From Polaribacter cellanae (GTDB lineage Bacteria; Bacteroidota; Bacteroidia; Flavobacteriales; Flavobacteriaceae), in NCBI RefSeq assembly GCF_017569185.1, contig NZ_CP071869.1, forward strand, positions 124,001 through 188,000: 64,000 bases of DNA, given 5' to 3'. Shown in pieces: positions 54,451 through 63,622 of this stretch. How positions within the stretch are numbered: the stretch's first letter is position 1; each line of letters starts with the position of its first letter. The notes below the pieces were generated by a model. That model was not told where the DNA came from. It made no database searches and worked only from the letters and a program-made list of their open reading frames with translations. The translations under genes were made by a program, and so were the position numbers.

Positions 54451-55395
54451 TTACAACATTTTTGCTTCAGCACTAAAATGAAAGCCATTTAGCAAACTTT
54501 TTGCATCCATTTTTTTCTTTCCAGAAAGTTTAATTTCGTCTATAATAATGTATCCTTTATCGACAGCAACTTTCAATTGTTTTTTAGAGCTTATTATTTT
54601 TCCAGACTCAAAATTATGGTTTTCTTCCTCTTTTTGAACCTCGTAAATTTTCGCAGAGATTTCTTCGTTATTATTATATATAATTGTCCAAGCTGCAGGA
54701 AATGGATTTAAACCACGAATTTTATTATAAATATTCTCTAAAGAATCATTCCAATCGATTCTGCAGTTTTCAGGATTTAATTTTGGAGCAGATTTTTCTT
54801 CTAAATGGGGTTGTTTCGTCGTTTTTACATCTCCTTTCTTTATGAAGTCTACAGTTTGGGTAACCAAGTCTGCACCTAAATACATTAATTTGTCATGTAA
54901 AGTTCCCACAGTTTCGTCTTTGGTAACTTCCATCTCATGTTGTAAAATAATCTCTCCTGTGTCAATTTTATCATCAATAAAAAAGGTGGTAACCCCAGTT
55001 TTCGTTTCTCCATTTACAATTGCCCAATGGATAGGAGCAGCACCTCTATATTCTGGTAATAAAGAAGCGTGCAAATTAAAAGTTCCATATTTTGGCATTT
55101 GCCAAACCGATTTTGGTAACATTCTAAATGCCACCACAATTTGTAAATTGGCATTTAAATCTTTTAATTCTTTTGTAAACGCTTCACTTTTTAGATTTGT
55201 TGGTTGTAAAATATGTAAATCTTTAGATTTTGCATATTTCTTAACTGCAGACTCATTTAATTTTCTTCCTCTTCCTGCAGGTTTGTCTGGGGCAGTAATA
55301 ACCCCAACAATTGTATAATTTTTTTCAACTAAATTTTTAAGAATCGTTACTGCAAAATCTGGAGTTCCCATAAAAACGATGCGTATATCTCTCAT
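54451..55395 (-). CDS. fmt: Methionyl-tRNA formyltransferase
   Basis: Adds formyl to initiator Met-tRNA (314 aa). The N-terminus IRIVFMGTPDFAVTILKNL, the active-site region FNLHASLLPEYRGAAPIHWA and FFIDDKIDTGEII are diagnostic, and a C-terminal OB-like domain follows. It begins one base after the recQ stop, so it is cotranscribed with it. Confidence 0.96.
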   Translation of the reverse strand: MRDIRIVFMGTPDFAVTILKNLVEKNYTIVGVITAPDKPAGRGRKLNESAVKKYAKSKDLHILQPTNLKSEAFTKELKDLNANLQIVVAFRMLPKSVWQMPKYGTFNLHASLLPEYRGAAPIHWAIVNGETKTGVTTFFIDDKIDTGEIILQHEMEVTKDETVGTLHDKLMYLGADLVTQTVDFIKKGDVKTTKQPHLEEKSAPKLNPENCRIDWNDSLENIYNKIRGLNPFPAAWTIIYNNNEEISAKIYEVQKEEENHNFESGKIISSKKQLKVAVDKGYIIIDEIKLSGKKKMDAKSLLNGFHFSAEAKML

Positions 55396-55396
55396 T

Positions 55397-57289
55397 TTAT
55401 TTATTTTGAAATTTATTTTGATGATTTAATATTACCTTATTCAACGCCAAAAGGTTTCGCAAATGTATTAAAATCTCTTGCTCGTTACTATTTAAAGAAT
55501 CGCTAATTTCTTTTGATGTTAGCATTTTTTCAACCTTTAAAAGAGCCATTATTTTTTTGGAAAGATCTTCTTCTTCAATCATTTTTACTTCCGATAAACA
55601 AACATCACAAATTCCACATTTTTCTGAAGTATTTTCATCGAAATAAGAGAGTAGTTGCTTACTTCTACAAAGTGTATCATTTTTTATAAAACTGACTAAA
55701 TCTTTTGCCTTCCTACTTTTTTGAAGTAAAAACTGTTTCATATCTTTAGAAAAGCGATTAATTGTTATATTATCTTCTCTGGGAACCAAAAATAAAAGTG
55801 AAGAAGCCGCTTTAACAGGAATATATTCTACAAATTCTAAATCTTGTAATTTTTTTAAATTTTCGATTACTTTTTTAGAAGTAATACGTGCTTTTTTGGC
55901 AATAAAAAACTCATCAATTTTAATTTCATTTTCAAAAAGACCTCCATAAGTTCTTAGTAAAACTCCAATAAAGGTCTTTAGAGATTGGTTTTTTTCTCCG
56001 AATTTTAAAATGGAAGAATGGTGTGTCGTAAATTTTAAAGTAGATTTTTTATTATAATTGTCGGTAAGTTCTATAATTCCGTAATTAGAAATTATTTTAA
56101 GAACAGCATCTGTTTTTAAAACAGAAAAATTATATTTTTTAGAAAATTCTAAAATATTAAAATCAAACGATGTTTCTGCAATTTCGCCATTTGCAATTCT
56201 AAAATATTGATAGAGTTTTTTATGAATTTCTTTAATTTCTGCAATTGTGGGCAACGATTTTTGCAATTGTTCTTTAAACATTAAAATATCGTGCTCGTTA
56301 TACAAAAGTGCTGCGAACGATTTCTTATTGTTTCTACCAGCTCTACCTGTTTCTTGCACATAATTTTCTACGCTAAAAGGCAAGTTGTAATGTATTACCA
56401 AACCTACATTTGCCTTATCTATACCCATTCCAAAAGCATTTGTGGCGACAATTATGGGTGTTTTTTCTGTCATCCAATTGTCAAAAGAAATTTGCTTTTT
56501 AATTTTAGATAAACCAGCGTGATAAAAACTACTTTTAAATTTGTTTGCGTTTAAGAAATTAGCAATTTCTTCTGTTTTTTTTCTGGAATTTACATACACA
56601 ATCGCTGGCGATTTTGTTTTTGTAAAAATTTGCAACAAGCGTTGTAACTTATCTTCAATTTTAAAAACTTGATAAGCTAAATTTTTTCTTGAAAAAGATT
56701 TTCGAAATATTTTTACATTTTTTAGCTCTAAATTATCTTCAATATCTTTAAGAACTCTCTTATTTGCAGTTGCTGTTAAGGCAATAAAAGAAACAGTAGC
56801 ATTTATATCTCTTAGAATTTTTATGTTTCTGTAAGAGGGTCTAAAATCGTGGCCCCATTCCGAAATACAATGTGCTTCGTCAATCGCAACTAAATTCAGG
56901 TTTACTTCTTTTAATTTTTCCTGAATCAAAGGCGATTGCAATCTTTCTGGAGAAATGTAAAGGAATTTTACGTTTCCAAATTTTATATTATCGAAAAGTG
57001 TTATAATTTCATCTGGGCTATTTCCAGAAGGAATCGTAACTGCTTTTATATGTAATTTTTTAAGATTCTCTACTTGATCTTGCATTAAGGCAATTAGTGG
57101 CGAAATTACTAAGCAAGTTCCTTCTTTTACTAAAGCAGGAACTTGAAAACACAGCGATTTTCCACCACCAGTTGGCAACAATGTAATTACATCTTTTTGC
57201 TCTAAAACAGCAGTTATTATTTCTTTTTGAGGTGTTCTAAATTCCGAAAAACCCCAATATTGGGCGAGTATTTTTTCAGGAGACATCAT
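55397..57289 (-). CDS. recQ: ATP-dependent DNA helicase RecQ
   Basis: 630 aa SF2 helicase. Walker A LLPTGGGKSLCFQ, the DEAH box LVAIDEAHCISEWGHDF, TANKRVL, and VQETGRAGRNN (motif VI). The zinc-binding region has LCRSKQLLSYF and CGICDVC, followed by a short winged-helix tail; no HRDC domain is seen. The start at 57289 is chosen because ATGATG there overlaps the upstream gene's TGA. A TTG at 57298 would only add three residues. Confidence 0.93.
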   Translation of the reverse strand: MMSPEKILAQYWGFSEFRTPQKEIITAVLEQKDVITLLPTGGGKSLCFQVPALVKEGTCLVISPLIALMQDQVENLKKLHIKAVTIPSGNSPDEIITLFDNIKFGNVKFLYISPERLQSPLIQEKLKEVNLNLVAIDEAHCISEWGHDFRPSYRNIKILRDINATVSFIALTATANKRVLKDIEDNLELKNVKIFRKSFSRKNLAYQVFKIEDKLQRLLQIFTKTKSPAIVYVNSRKKTEEIANFLNANKFKSSFYHAGLSKIKKQISFDNWMTEKTPIIVATNAFGMGIDKANVGLVIHYNLPFSVENYVQETGRAGRNNKKSFAALLYNEHDILMFKEQLQKSLPTIAEIKEIHKKLYQYFRIANGEIAETSFDFNILEFSKKYNFSVLKTDAVLKIISNYGIIELTDNYNKKSTLKFTTHHSSILKFGEKNQSLKTFIGVLLRTYGGLFENEIKIDEFFIAKKARITSKKVIENLKKLQDLEFVEYIPVKAASSLLFLVPREDNITINRFSKDMKQFLLQKSRKAKDLVSFIKNDTLCRSKQLLSYFDENTSEKCGICDVCLSEVKMIEEEDLSKKIMALLKVEKMLTSKEISDSLNSNEQEILIHLRNLLALNKVILNHQNKFQNK

Positions 57290-57828
57290 AAATCGCAAGA
57301 AAGCGAATTTAAAATAAAATTTGTTCTTTTTTCAACAGTTCCAAAAGGTACATCTATAATTTTGTAGCCTAATTCTTCGTAAGCTTCCACTAAAAATTTG
57401 TCTATGGTTACAGATTGCTCGAAAGTTTCGTAACGTTCGTTATCTGTGGTGTGAATTTCTTGCCAAGGAGAAAAATGAAAAATACAATCGTATTTATATT
57501 TTTTACATTTCTCTATAAAAAAAGGCGGATATGAAGTTTTAAAATAATTCATATAAGCATGCACATCTGGAATTCCTCTATCAAAAAAAACAAGTTCGTG
57601 GTTGGTTTTTTCTGCAATTTTGTATTGGTTTTCTCTACCTTCTAATAACATGGTGCTAAAAAGAAGCGGTTCTGTTAAAAAAAGTTGATCGATACCTTCT
57701 TCTTTTGCTTTTAAAATAACTTCTCTAGAAATTTCTTCCATACAAAAAAAGTCTCTGGAAATAAGGCTGTTAAGAACAGATGTTTTGCCAGTTCCTGGGC
57801 CACCAATAAGCACAATTTTTTTCTGCAT
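57286..57828 (-). CDS. AAA_28-type P-loop NTPase/kinase
   Basis: 180 aa from MQKKIVLIGGPGTGKTSVL. The P loop is GGPGTGKT (about residues 9-16); FFDRGIPDVHAYM resembles the catalytic Asp region of nucleotide or riboside kinases. The family contains predicted ATPases and NadR-like kinases; the substrate is unknown. Its stop overlaps the recQ start by an ATGA unit. A TATTTTTG box at 57840-57833 lies 4 bases before the ATG. Confidence 0.8.
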   Translation of the reverse strand: MQKKIVLIGGPGTGKTSVLNSLISRDFFCMEEISREVILKAKEEGIDQLFLTEPLLFSTMLLEGRENQYKIAEKTNHELVFFDRGIPDVHAYMNYFKTSYPPFFIEKCKKYKYDCIFHFSPWQEIHTTDNERYETFEQSVTIDKFLVEAYEELGYKIIDVPFGTVEKRTNFILNSLSCDL

Positions 57829-57872
57829 TTTACAAAAATAAATCATTCCCTTTATAAAACTAATTTTTAATG

Positions 57873-57880
57873 TAATTTTG
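57873..57880 (+). promoter_or_regulatory. -7 box of the DUF493 gene
   Basis: TAATTTTG matches TAnnTTTG, 44 bases before the ATG. It may drive the whole DUF493-to-moxR run. Confidence 0.45.
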
Positions 57881-57924
57881 TGGCTTGCTATTTATAAATA
57901 GTTTATCAAATTTTTAAGAATATT

Positions 57925-58206
57925 ATGAGTAAAAAAAGCGAATTTTATAGCAAATTAAAAGTACAATTAGACGATACTACTAGTTTTCCTGCAGATTATT
58001 TATACAAGTTTATTGTGCCTACGACTAAAAATCAGGTTACAGAAGTAGAAGATATTTTCGACAATAGAGGAGCTGTTATTACCACCAAAAAATCGAAAAC
58101 AGGAAAATATGTAAGTGTTTCTATTATTTTAAAGATAGAAAATTCAGACGAAGTAATTTCGTTTTATAAAAAAGCAGAAAAAATAGAAGGAATTATATCT
58201 TTATAA
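57925..58206 (+). CDS. DUF493 (YbeD-like) small protein
   Basis: 93 aa ACT-like ferredoxin-fold protein. Typical residues are FPADYLYKFIVPTTKNQVTE and GKYVSVSIILKIENSDEVI. Function is not established. It is 10 bases before the parvulin gene, so it is the likely first gene of that operon. Confidence 0.85.
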   Translation: MSKKSEFYSKLKVQLDDTTSFPADYLYKFIVPTTKNQVTEVEDIFDNRGAVITTKKSKTGKYVSVSIILKIENSDEVISFYKKAEKIEGIISL

Positions 58207-58216
58207 TGTTATTATT

Positions 58217-59854
58217 ATGAAAAACAGCGTTTTATTAATTATTTTTTTATTATTAACGATTACAGTTTTAGGACAAAATAAGTCGAAAACTTTACTAACG
58301 ATAGATGGCGAAAAAATAACTGTCGAAGATTTTAAACGTGTTTACGAGAAAAATTTAGATGTTATCGATAACGAAGAGTCTAAAGATGTTACTAAAAATT
58401 TAGAGCTTTTTATCAATTATAAATTAAAAGTAAAAGAAGCATATCAATTACAATTAGATACTTTACCATCTTATAAAAGAGAAATAGAAACGTATAGAAA
58501 CCAGCTTTCTGCACCTTATATGCAAGATACTACTTTTATAAAAGATTTGGTAAAGGAAGTGTATGCAAGAACTAAAAAGGAAGTTAAGGCGAAACATATT
58601 TTGGTAAGAATTCCTAAAGATGCCACACCAAAAGATACTTTAATAGCCTATCAAAAAATAATGAAAATTAGAAATAGAATTATTAACGGCGAAGATTTCG
58701 AAGCGGTTGCTTTTGCAGAATCTGAAGACAATTCTGCCCAAGGCGATCCTAAATCTGGTAGAAAAGGAAATAAAGGAAACTTGGGTTATTTTTCTGCTTT
58801 CGATATGGTTTCAGAATTTGAAGATGTTGCCTACAATACTAAAATTGGCGAAGTTTCAAAACCATTTAGAACCCAATTTGGGTATCATATTTTAAAAGTA
58901 GATGCCCAAAGACCCTCTTTAGGAGAAGTACAAGTTGCACATATTTTAGTTGCAGACACAACTGCAGTTGGTAAAAAGAAAATAGACGAAGTGTATGCAA
59001 AACTTCAAAAAAATGGAAATTTCGAAGCGTTGGTAAAACAATATTCAGAGGATAGGAATTCGAAAGAAAATGGAGGTAAATTAAGAAAGTTCCGAAAAAG
59101 AAGAATGTTAAAGTCTATAGAAGATGCCGCTTTTTCACTTAAAAATATTGGAGATTATGCAGCACCAGTAAAAACACGTTTTGGATGGCATATTATAAAA
59201 TTGGTTAAAAAGTTTCCAGTAAAACCATTTAACGAATTAAAAAAAGAACTTACCAATAAAATTAAAAAAAGCTCTAAAATGCAATTATCGGAAATAACTG
59301 TAATTAATAAATTGAAAGCAAAATATTCGATTACAGAAAGCGAGAAAGCAAAGAAAATATTGGATAGAAAAAACATTCGAGCGATTCCAAAAGACTCTTT
59401 ACAAAATGTTATTTTAAAAATAAACGATAAAGAAATAACACAAGAATCTTTTATTAATTATATTCGAAATAGAAGACACAAACCTGTGTATTTACTGTTT
59501 GATATGTTTAAAAATAAAGAAATTTTAGCATATTATAAAGAAAATTTAGTTTATACAGAACCAGAATATGCATATACTTTAAAAGAATACGAAGATGGTT
59601 TGTTACTTTTCGAATTAATGCAACAAAAAATTTGGAACGCTTCTTCCAAAGATACTTTAGGATTAAAGAAATATTTCGAGACGAATAAAAATAAATATCC
59701 ATCTAAAAAGTTGAAAAACAATAGAGGAGAGGTAATGAATGATTATCAAAACTTTTTAGAGAAAAATTGGATTGCAGATTTAAGAAAAAAGAGTAAAATA
59801 AATGTAAATAAAAGACAACTTAAAAAACTAATTAAATTTTACGAGAAAAAATAA
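58217..59854 (+). CDS. Periplasmic parvulin-type peptidyl-prolyl isomerase
   Basis: 545 aa with signal peptide (LLIIFLLLTITVLGQ). Two rotamase domains: KAKHILVRIP to KPFRTQFGYHILKV (about 120-235) and VAHILVADTT to PVKTRFGWHIIKLVKKFP (about 240-335). The N-terminal SurA-like chaperone part (about 25-110) and an all-helical C-terminal part complete it. It should help outer-membrane protein folding. Its stop and the next ATG share TAATG. Confidence 0.9.
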   Translation: MKNSVLLIIFLLLTITVLGQNKSKTLLTIDGEKITVEDFKRVYEKNLDVIDNEESKDVTKNLELFINYKLKVKEAYQLQLDTLPSYKREIETYRNQLSAPYMQDTTFIKDLVKEVYARTKKEVKAKHILVRIPKDATPKDTLIAYQKIMKIRNRIINGEDFEAVAFAESEDNSAQGDPKSGRKGNKGNLGYFSAFDMVSEFEDVAYNTKIGEVSKPFRTQFGYHILKVDAQRPSLGEVQVAHILVADTTAVGKKKIDEVYAKLQKNGNFEALVKQYSEDRNSKENGGKLRKFRKRRMLKSIEDAAFSLKNIGDYAAPVKTRFGWHIIKLVKKFPVKPFNELKKELTNKIKKSSKMQLSEITVINKLKAKYSITESEKAKKILDRKNIRAIPKDSLQNVILKINDKEITQESFINYIRNRRHKPVYLLFDMFKNKEILAYYKENLVYTEPEYAYTLKEYEDGLLLFELMQQKIWNASSKDTLGLKKYFETNKNKYPSKKLKNNRGEVMNDYQNFLEKNWIADLRKKSKINVNKRQLKKLIKFYEKK

Positions 59855-60699
59855 TGAGATTTTTACTAATTGTTTTTTGTGTACTTACATTTTTTTCATG
59901 CGACTATTTTAGCGTGAAAGAAAAAGAAACTTCTTCTTCGGAAATTGTTGCCATTGTAAATACAGACAAGCTGTTTAGAGAAGATTTAAAAAATATTTTA
60001 CCAGCCAATATTTCTAAAGAAGATAGTTTAGTATTGGTAAAGAGCTACATACAAGATTGGGCAATTAAAAAACTTCTTTTAAAAAAAGCAGAAAATAATA
60101 GCACATTAGAAAGCCTAAAGGAAATAGATGTTTTAGTAAATGATTACAGAGAAAGTTTATTGATTAATACATATAAATCGGAAATTATCAATCAAAAATT
60201 AGATACTATTATTTCGGAAGAAGAGGTAGAGCGTTATTATAATTTAAACAAAAAAAATTTTAAATTAAATGAAGAGTTGGTAAAAGCTAAATATTTATCG
60301 TTTGATAAAGATTTAAAGGACAAAAGAGAAATTATACAACTTTTTCAATCAGACGATATTGAAGATTTAGAAGAATTGGAAAGAAAGCAATTAAGTTTTA
60401 AAACTTACGATTTAAACGACTCGGTTTGGACAGAAGTAGATAAGATTTTGTTAAAACTACCTTTTTCTAAAGAAAATCTGTTAAAAAAAACAAAATTCAT
60501 TCAAAAACAAGATTCATTAGGTTTATATTTGGTGGCTATAAAAGATGTTTTATTAAGAAACGAAATAGCACCTTTAAGTTACATAGAATCTAAAATAAAA
60601 CAAATGATTTTACATAAGCGTAAAATCGAATTAATAAGAGATATAGAAAAAATAATAGTAAAAGATGCCACACAAAATAACAATTTTAAAATATATTAA
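59854..60699 (+). CDS. SurA-N-like lipoprotein lacking a rotamase domain
   Basis: 281 aa lipoprotein (FCVLTFFSCDYFSVK, Cys about 18). It has the helical SurA N-terminal pattern (AIVNTDKLFREDLKNILPAN) and a charged helical remainder, but none of the parvulin landmarks HILV or FGYHI. It stands between two SurA-like genes, overlapping both ends (TAATG before, 35 bases after). Probably a chaperone partner; function inferred from position. Confidence 0.7.
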   Translation: MRFLLIVFCVLTFFSCDYFSVKEKETSSSEIVAIVNTDKLFREDLKNILPANISKEDSLVLVKSYIQDWAIKKLLLKKAENNSTLESLKEIDVLVNDYRESLLINTYKSEIINQKLDTIISEEEVERYYNLNKKNFKLNEELVKAKYLSFDKDLKDKREIIQLFQSDDIEDLEELERKQLSFKTYDLNDSVWTEVDKILLKLPFSKENLLKKTKFIQKQDSLGLYLVAIKDVLLRNEIAPLSYIESKIKQMILHKRKIELIRDIEKIIVKDATQNNNFKIY

Positions 60700-62050
60700 A
60701 TTTCTACCAGTTATTGCCTTTCTTTTTATAGGCCCTCAAACACTACATGCACAAAAAGTAAAAATAGATGGTGTAGCAGTTGTTATTGGAAAGAATATTG
60801 TTTTAGATTCAGATATATCTAAGTTTCAAGAAGAAGTAAAACGTTCAAGTGAAGGTAAAGTTACTTTTACAGATTGCGAAATGTTAGAAGAATTAATGCA
60901 ACAAAAACTATTATCACATCATGCAGTAATAGATAGCGTTACAGTAACAGATGCAGAAGTTAATGCAAAAGTAGAGAGAAGTATACAATATTTTACTCAA
61001 CAATTGGGGTCATTAGATAAAGTAATAAAATCTTATGGATTTAATGATTTAGACGATTTAAAAGGAGAATTATACAGCGTTCAAAAAGAAAATATTTTAA
61101 TAGAAAAAGAGCAGTTAAAAATTACTGAAAAAGTAGATGTAACTCCAGAAGAAGTTCGTTTGTATTATAATGGTTTAAAAGATGCAGGAGAATTGCCAGA
61201 ATTTACTGCAGAAGTCGAGTTGGCTCAAATCGTATTAAAAGCGGAACCATCAAAAGAAGAAGTAGATAGAGTTATTGCAACGTTAAACGAAATTAAAAAG
61301 GAAATTGAAGATGGCGCAAGTTTTAAAATGAAAGCCGTTATTAATTCTCAAGATCCTGGGGTTGTTCAAAATGGAGGGAAATACCCAATTACAAAAGAAT
61401 CTAATTTTATTAAAGAATTTAAAGAAATGGCTTTTAGTTTAGAGGTTGGTGAAATTTCTGAGCCATTTAAGTCTAATTTTGGTTATCATATTATGCAATT
61501 GCATGAAATTAAAGGAAATACTAGAGTTGCTTCACATATTTTAATGAAGCCTTCAATTCCAGATAGTAAATTAAAAGAAACGCAAAGAAAATTAGAAGAA
61601 ATTAAGCAAGACATTAAAGATGGTAAAATTACTTTCGAAGATGCTGTTAAAAAATATTCAGAAGATAAAGCTTCAAAAAACAATGGAGGGCTTATTTTAA
61701 ACCCATATACAGGAGAATCTAAATTCGATTTAACAAGAATGGATCCTGCGTTTTATGCAAGAGTTAATGATTTAAAAACAGGAGAAATGACCGACGTTTT
61801 TTATGATGAATCTAGTACTGGAGAAAAAATGTATAAGTTTATCTTAATGAGAGAAAGAACAGATACACATACAGCAGATATTGTAGAAGATTATGTGAAA
61901 ATTCAAGATTTAGCACTAAAGAAAAAGAAAGAAGAAATTATAGAGAAGTGGTCTAAAGATAAAATTAAAGATACTTATATTAAAATTTCGAAAGACCATG
62001 CTTCTTGTAAGTTTAAAAAGAATTGGAAAAAAGAAATAAATAATAAGTAA
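60665..62050 (+). CDS. SurA-type chaperone and prolyl isomerase
   Basis: 461 aa with signal peptide (FLPVIAFLFIGPQTLHAQ). The N-terminal chaperone domain (VVIGKNIVLDSDISKFQEEV) is followed by two parvulin domains: AEVELAQIVLKAEP to PFKSNFGYHIMQL and VASHILMKPS to a second, more divergent end. It fits a SurA role in outer-membrane protein delivery, needed for the receptors seen elsewhere. Overlaps its neighbours; moxR begins at the TAATG of its stop. Confidence 0.88.
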   Translation: MPHKITILKYIKFLPVIAFLFIGPQTLHAQKVKIDGVAVVIGKNIVLDSDISKFQEEVKRSSEGKVTFTDCEMLEELMQQKLLSHHAVIDSVTVTDAEVNAKVERSIQYFTQQLGSLDKVIKSYGFNDLDDLKGELYSVQKENILIEKEQLKITEKVDVTPEEVRLYYNGLKDAGELPEFTAEVELAQIVLKAEPSKEEVDRVIATLNEIKKEIEDGASFKMKAVINSQDPGVVQNGGKYPITKESNFIKEFKEMAFSLEVGEISEPFKSNFGYHIMQLHEIKGNTRVASHILMKPSIPDSKLKETQRKLEEIKQDIKDGKITFEDAVKKYSEDKASKNNGGLILNPYTGESKFDLTRMDPAFYARVNDLKTGEMTDVFYDESSTGEKMYKFILMRERTDTHTADIVEDYVKIQDLALKKKKEEIIEKWSKDKIKDTYIKISKDHASCKFKKNWKKEINNK

Positions 62051-63003
62051 TGTCAAACGTGCAAGCTGTTAAGAATTTAGTTGATAAATACGAGCAACTA
62101 CAATTTGAAATTGGGAAAGTAATTATTGGGCAACAAGAAGCTGTAAACTTTACTCTATTATCTATATTTTGTGGAGGACACTCTTTATTAATTGGAGTTC
62201 CTGGTTTGGCAAAAACATTATTAGTAAATACAGTTTCAGATGCATTGGGATTAAACTTTAAAAGAATTCAGTTTACGCCAGATTTAATGCCTTCAGATAT
62301 TTTAGGAAGTGAAATTTTAGATGAAAACAGACAGTTTAAATTTATAAAAGGACCTATTTTTTCGAATATTATTTTAGCAGATGAGATTAATAGAACACCA
62401 CCAAAAACGCAAGCAGCTTTATTAGAGGCAATGCAAGAGCGTTCTGTAACAGTTTCTGGAAACCATTATAAATTAACATTGCCATTTTTTGTATTGGCAA
62501 CTCAAAACCCAATTGAGCAAGAAGGAACATATCCTTTGCCAGAAGCACAATTAGATAGGTTTATGTTTTCTATTAACTTAGAATACCCAACCTTTAGTGA
62601 AGAAGTACAGGTTGTAAAAAATACAACATCAAGTTTTCAAAATAAGATAAATTCCATTTTCTCTGGAGCAGAAATTGTAGAAATTCAGAATTTAATACGT
62701 AAAATACCAGTTGCAGATAATGTGATTGAATATGCAGTTCGTTTGGTTGGTAAAACAAGACCAAAATCTCCAGAAGCAACAGAATTGGTAAAATCTTACT
62801 TAGATTGGGGTGCAGGGCCAAGAGCTTCACAAAACTTAATTTTGGCAGCAAAAGCGCATGCTGCAGTAAATGGTAAATTTTCTCCAGATATCGAAGACGT
62901 AAAAGCAGTTGCAATTCCTATTTTATCTCACAGAATTGTAAAGAATTACAAAGCAGAAGCAGAAGGAGTTACCATTCAAAAAATTATAAATTCGTTGTTA
63001 TAA
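62050..63003 (+). CDS. MoxR-family AAA+ ATPase
   Basis: 317 aa. Walker A GVPGLAKTLLVN, Walker B NIILADEINRTPPKTQAALL, sensor regions FVLATQNPIEQEGTYPLPEA. The family chaperones metal-binding or vWA-domain proteins; such a partner is expected beyond this window but is not in it. Same operon as the SurA genes. Confidence 0.93.
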   Translation: MSNVQAVKNLVDKYEQLQFEIGKVIIGQQEAVNFTLLSIFCGGHSLLIGVPGLAKTLLVNTVSDALGLNFKRIQFTPDLMPSDILGSEILDENRQFKFIKGPIFSNIILADEINRTPPKTQAALLEAMQERSVTVSGNHYKLTLPFFVLATQNPIEQEGTYPLPEAQLDRFMFSINLEYPTFSEEVQVVKNTTSSFQNKINSIFSGAEIVEIQNLIRKIPVADNVIEYAVRLVGKTRPKSPEATELVKSYLDWGAGPRASQNLILAAKAHAAVNGKFSPDIEDVKAVAIPILSHRIVKNYKAEAEGVTIQKIINSLL

Positions 63004-63021
63004 AAAACGAATTAGATTATA

Positions 63022-63050
63022 AAAAAAATACAGCTTTGGCCGTATTTTTT
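63022..63050. terminator. Bidirectional terminator, moxR/rsmD
   Basis: AAAAAATAC / GTATTTTTT arms with a GC-rich tip between convergent genes; works on either strand. Confidence 0.8.
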
Positions 63051-63067
63051 GCGATTTAAAATAAATT

Positions 63068-63622
63068 TTATGCTTCTTCTTTTATTTCGTTTTCAAAAAA
63101 ACTAAAAACATTTCCTCCATAACGTTTATCGTAACTATGTTTTTCGTGTGTAGATAAATCTGTGTGTTTAGAATGTTCTACAATTAAAATTCCTTCTTCA
63201 TTTAGCATTTTTTTTTCAAAAACTAAATTTACAATTTTTAAGAATTGTTCTTTTTCGAAATCGTAAGGCGGATCTGCAAAAATTACATCAGCTTTTAAAG
63301 AAGTTTTTTCTAAAAACTTATAAACATCACTTTTATAGGTATTAATGTCTAAGTTAAACGCTTTTGAGGTTTCATTAATAAATTTAATACAGCCATAATG
63401 TGCATCAACAGCATAAATGGTTTTGGTACCTCTAGAGGCAAATTCGTAGCTAATATTTCCTGTACCTGCAAATAAATCGATTACAGAAATGGCATCGAAA
63501 TAATAGGTATTGTTTAAAATATTAAACAACGATTCTTTTGCCATATCTGTTGTGGGTCTAACAGGTAAATTTTTAGGCGCAGATAAACGTCTCGATTTTA
63601 ATTTTCCAGAAATAATTCTCAT
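63068..63622 (-). CDS. rsmD: 16S rRNA (guanine966-N2)-methyltransferase
   Basis: 184 aa SAM-dependent enzyme that methylates G966 of 16S rRNA. MRIISGKLKSRRLSAPKNLP and VRPTTDMAKESLFNIL match RsmD. The SAM loop is VIDLFAGTGNISYEFASRG, and the catalytic motif is DPPYDF. It overlaps the next gene (DUF3822) by 4 bases. Confidence 0.94.
   Translation of the reverse strand: MRIISGKLKSRRLSAPKNLPVRPTTDMAKESLFNILNNTYYFDAISVIDLFAGTGNISYEFASRGTKTIYAVDAHYGCIKFINETSKAFNLDINTYKSDVYKFLEKTSLKADVIFADPPYDFEKEQFLKIVNLVFEKKMLNEEGILIVEHSKHTDLSTHEKHSYDKRYGGNVFSFFENEIKEEA

Noticed and set aside
62594..62914. 106-residue minus-strand ORF inside moxR
   Set aside because: Low-complexity Leu-rich shadow of the MoxR coding strand.
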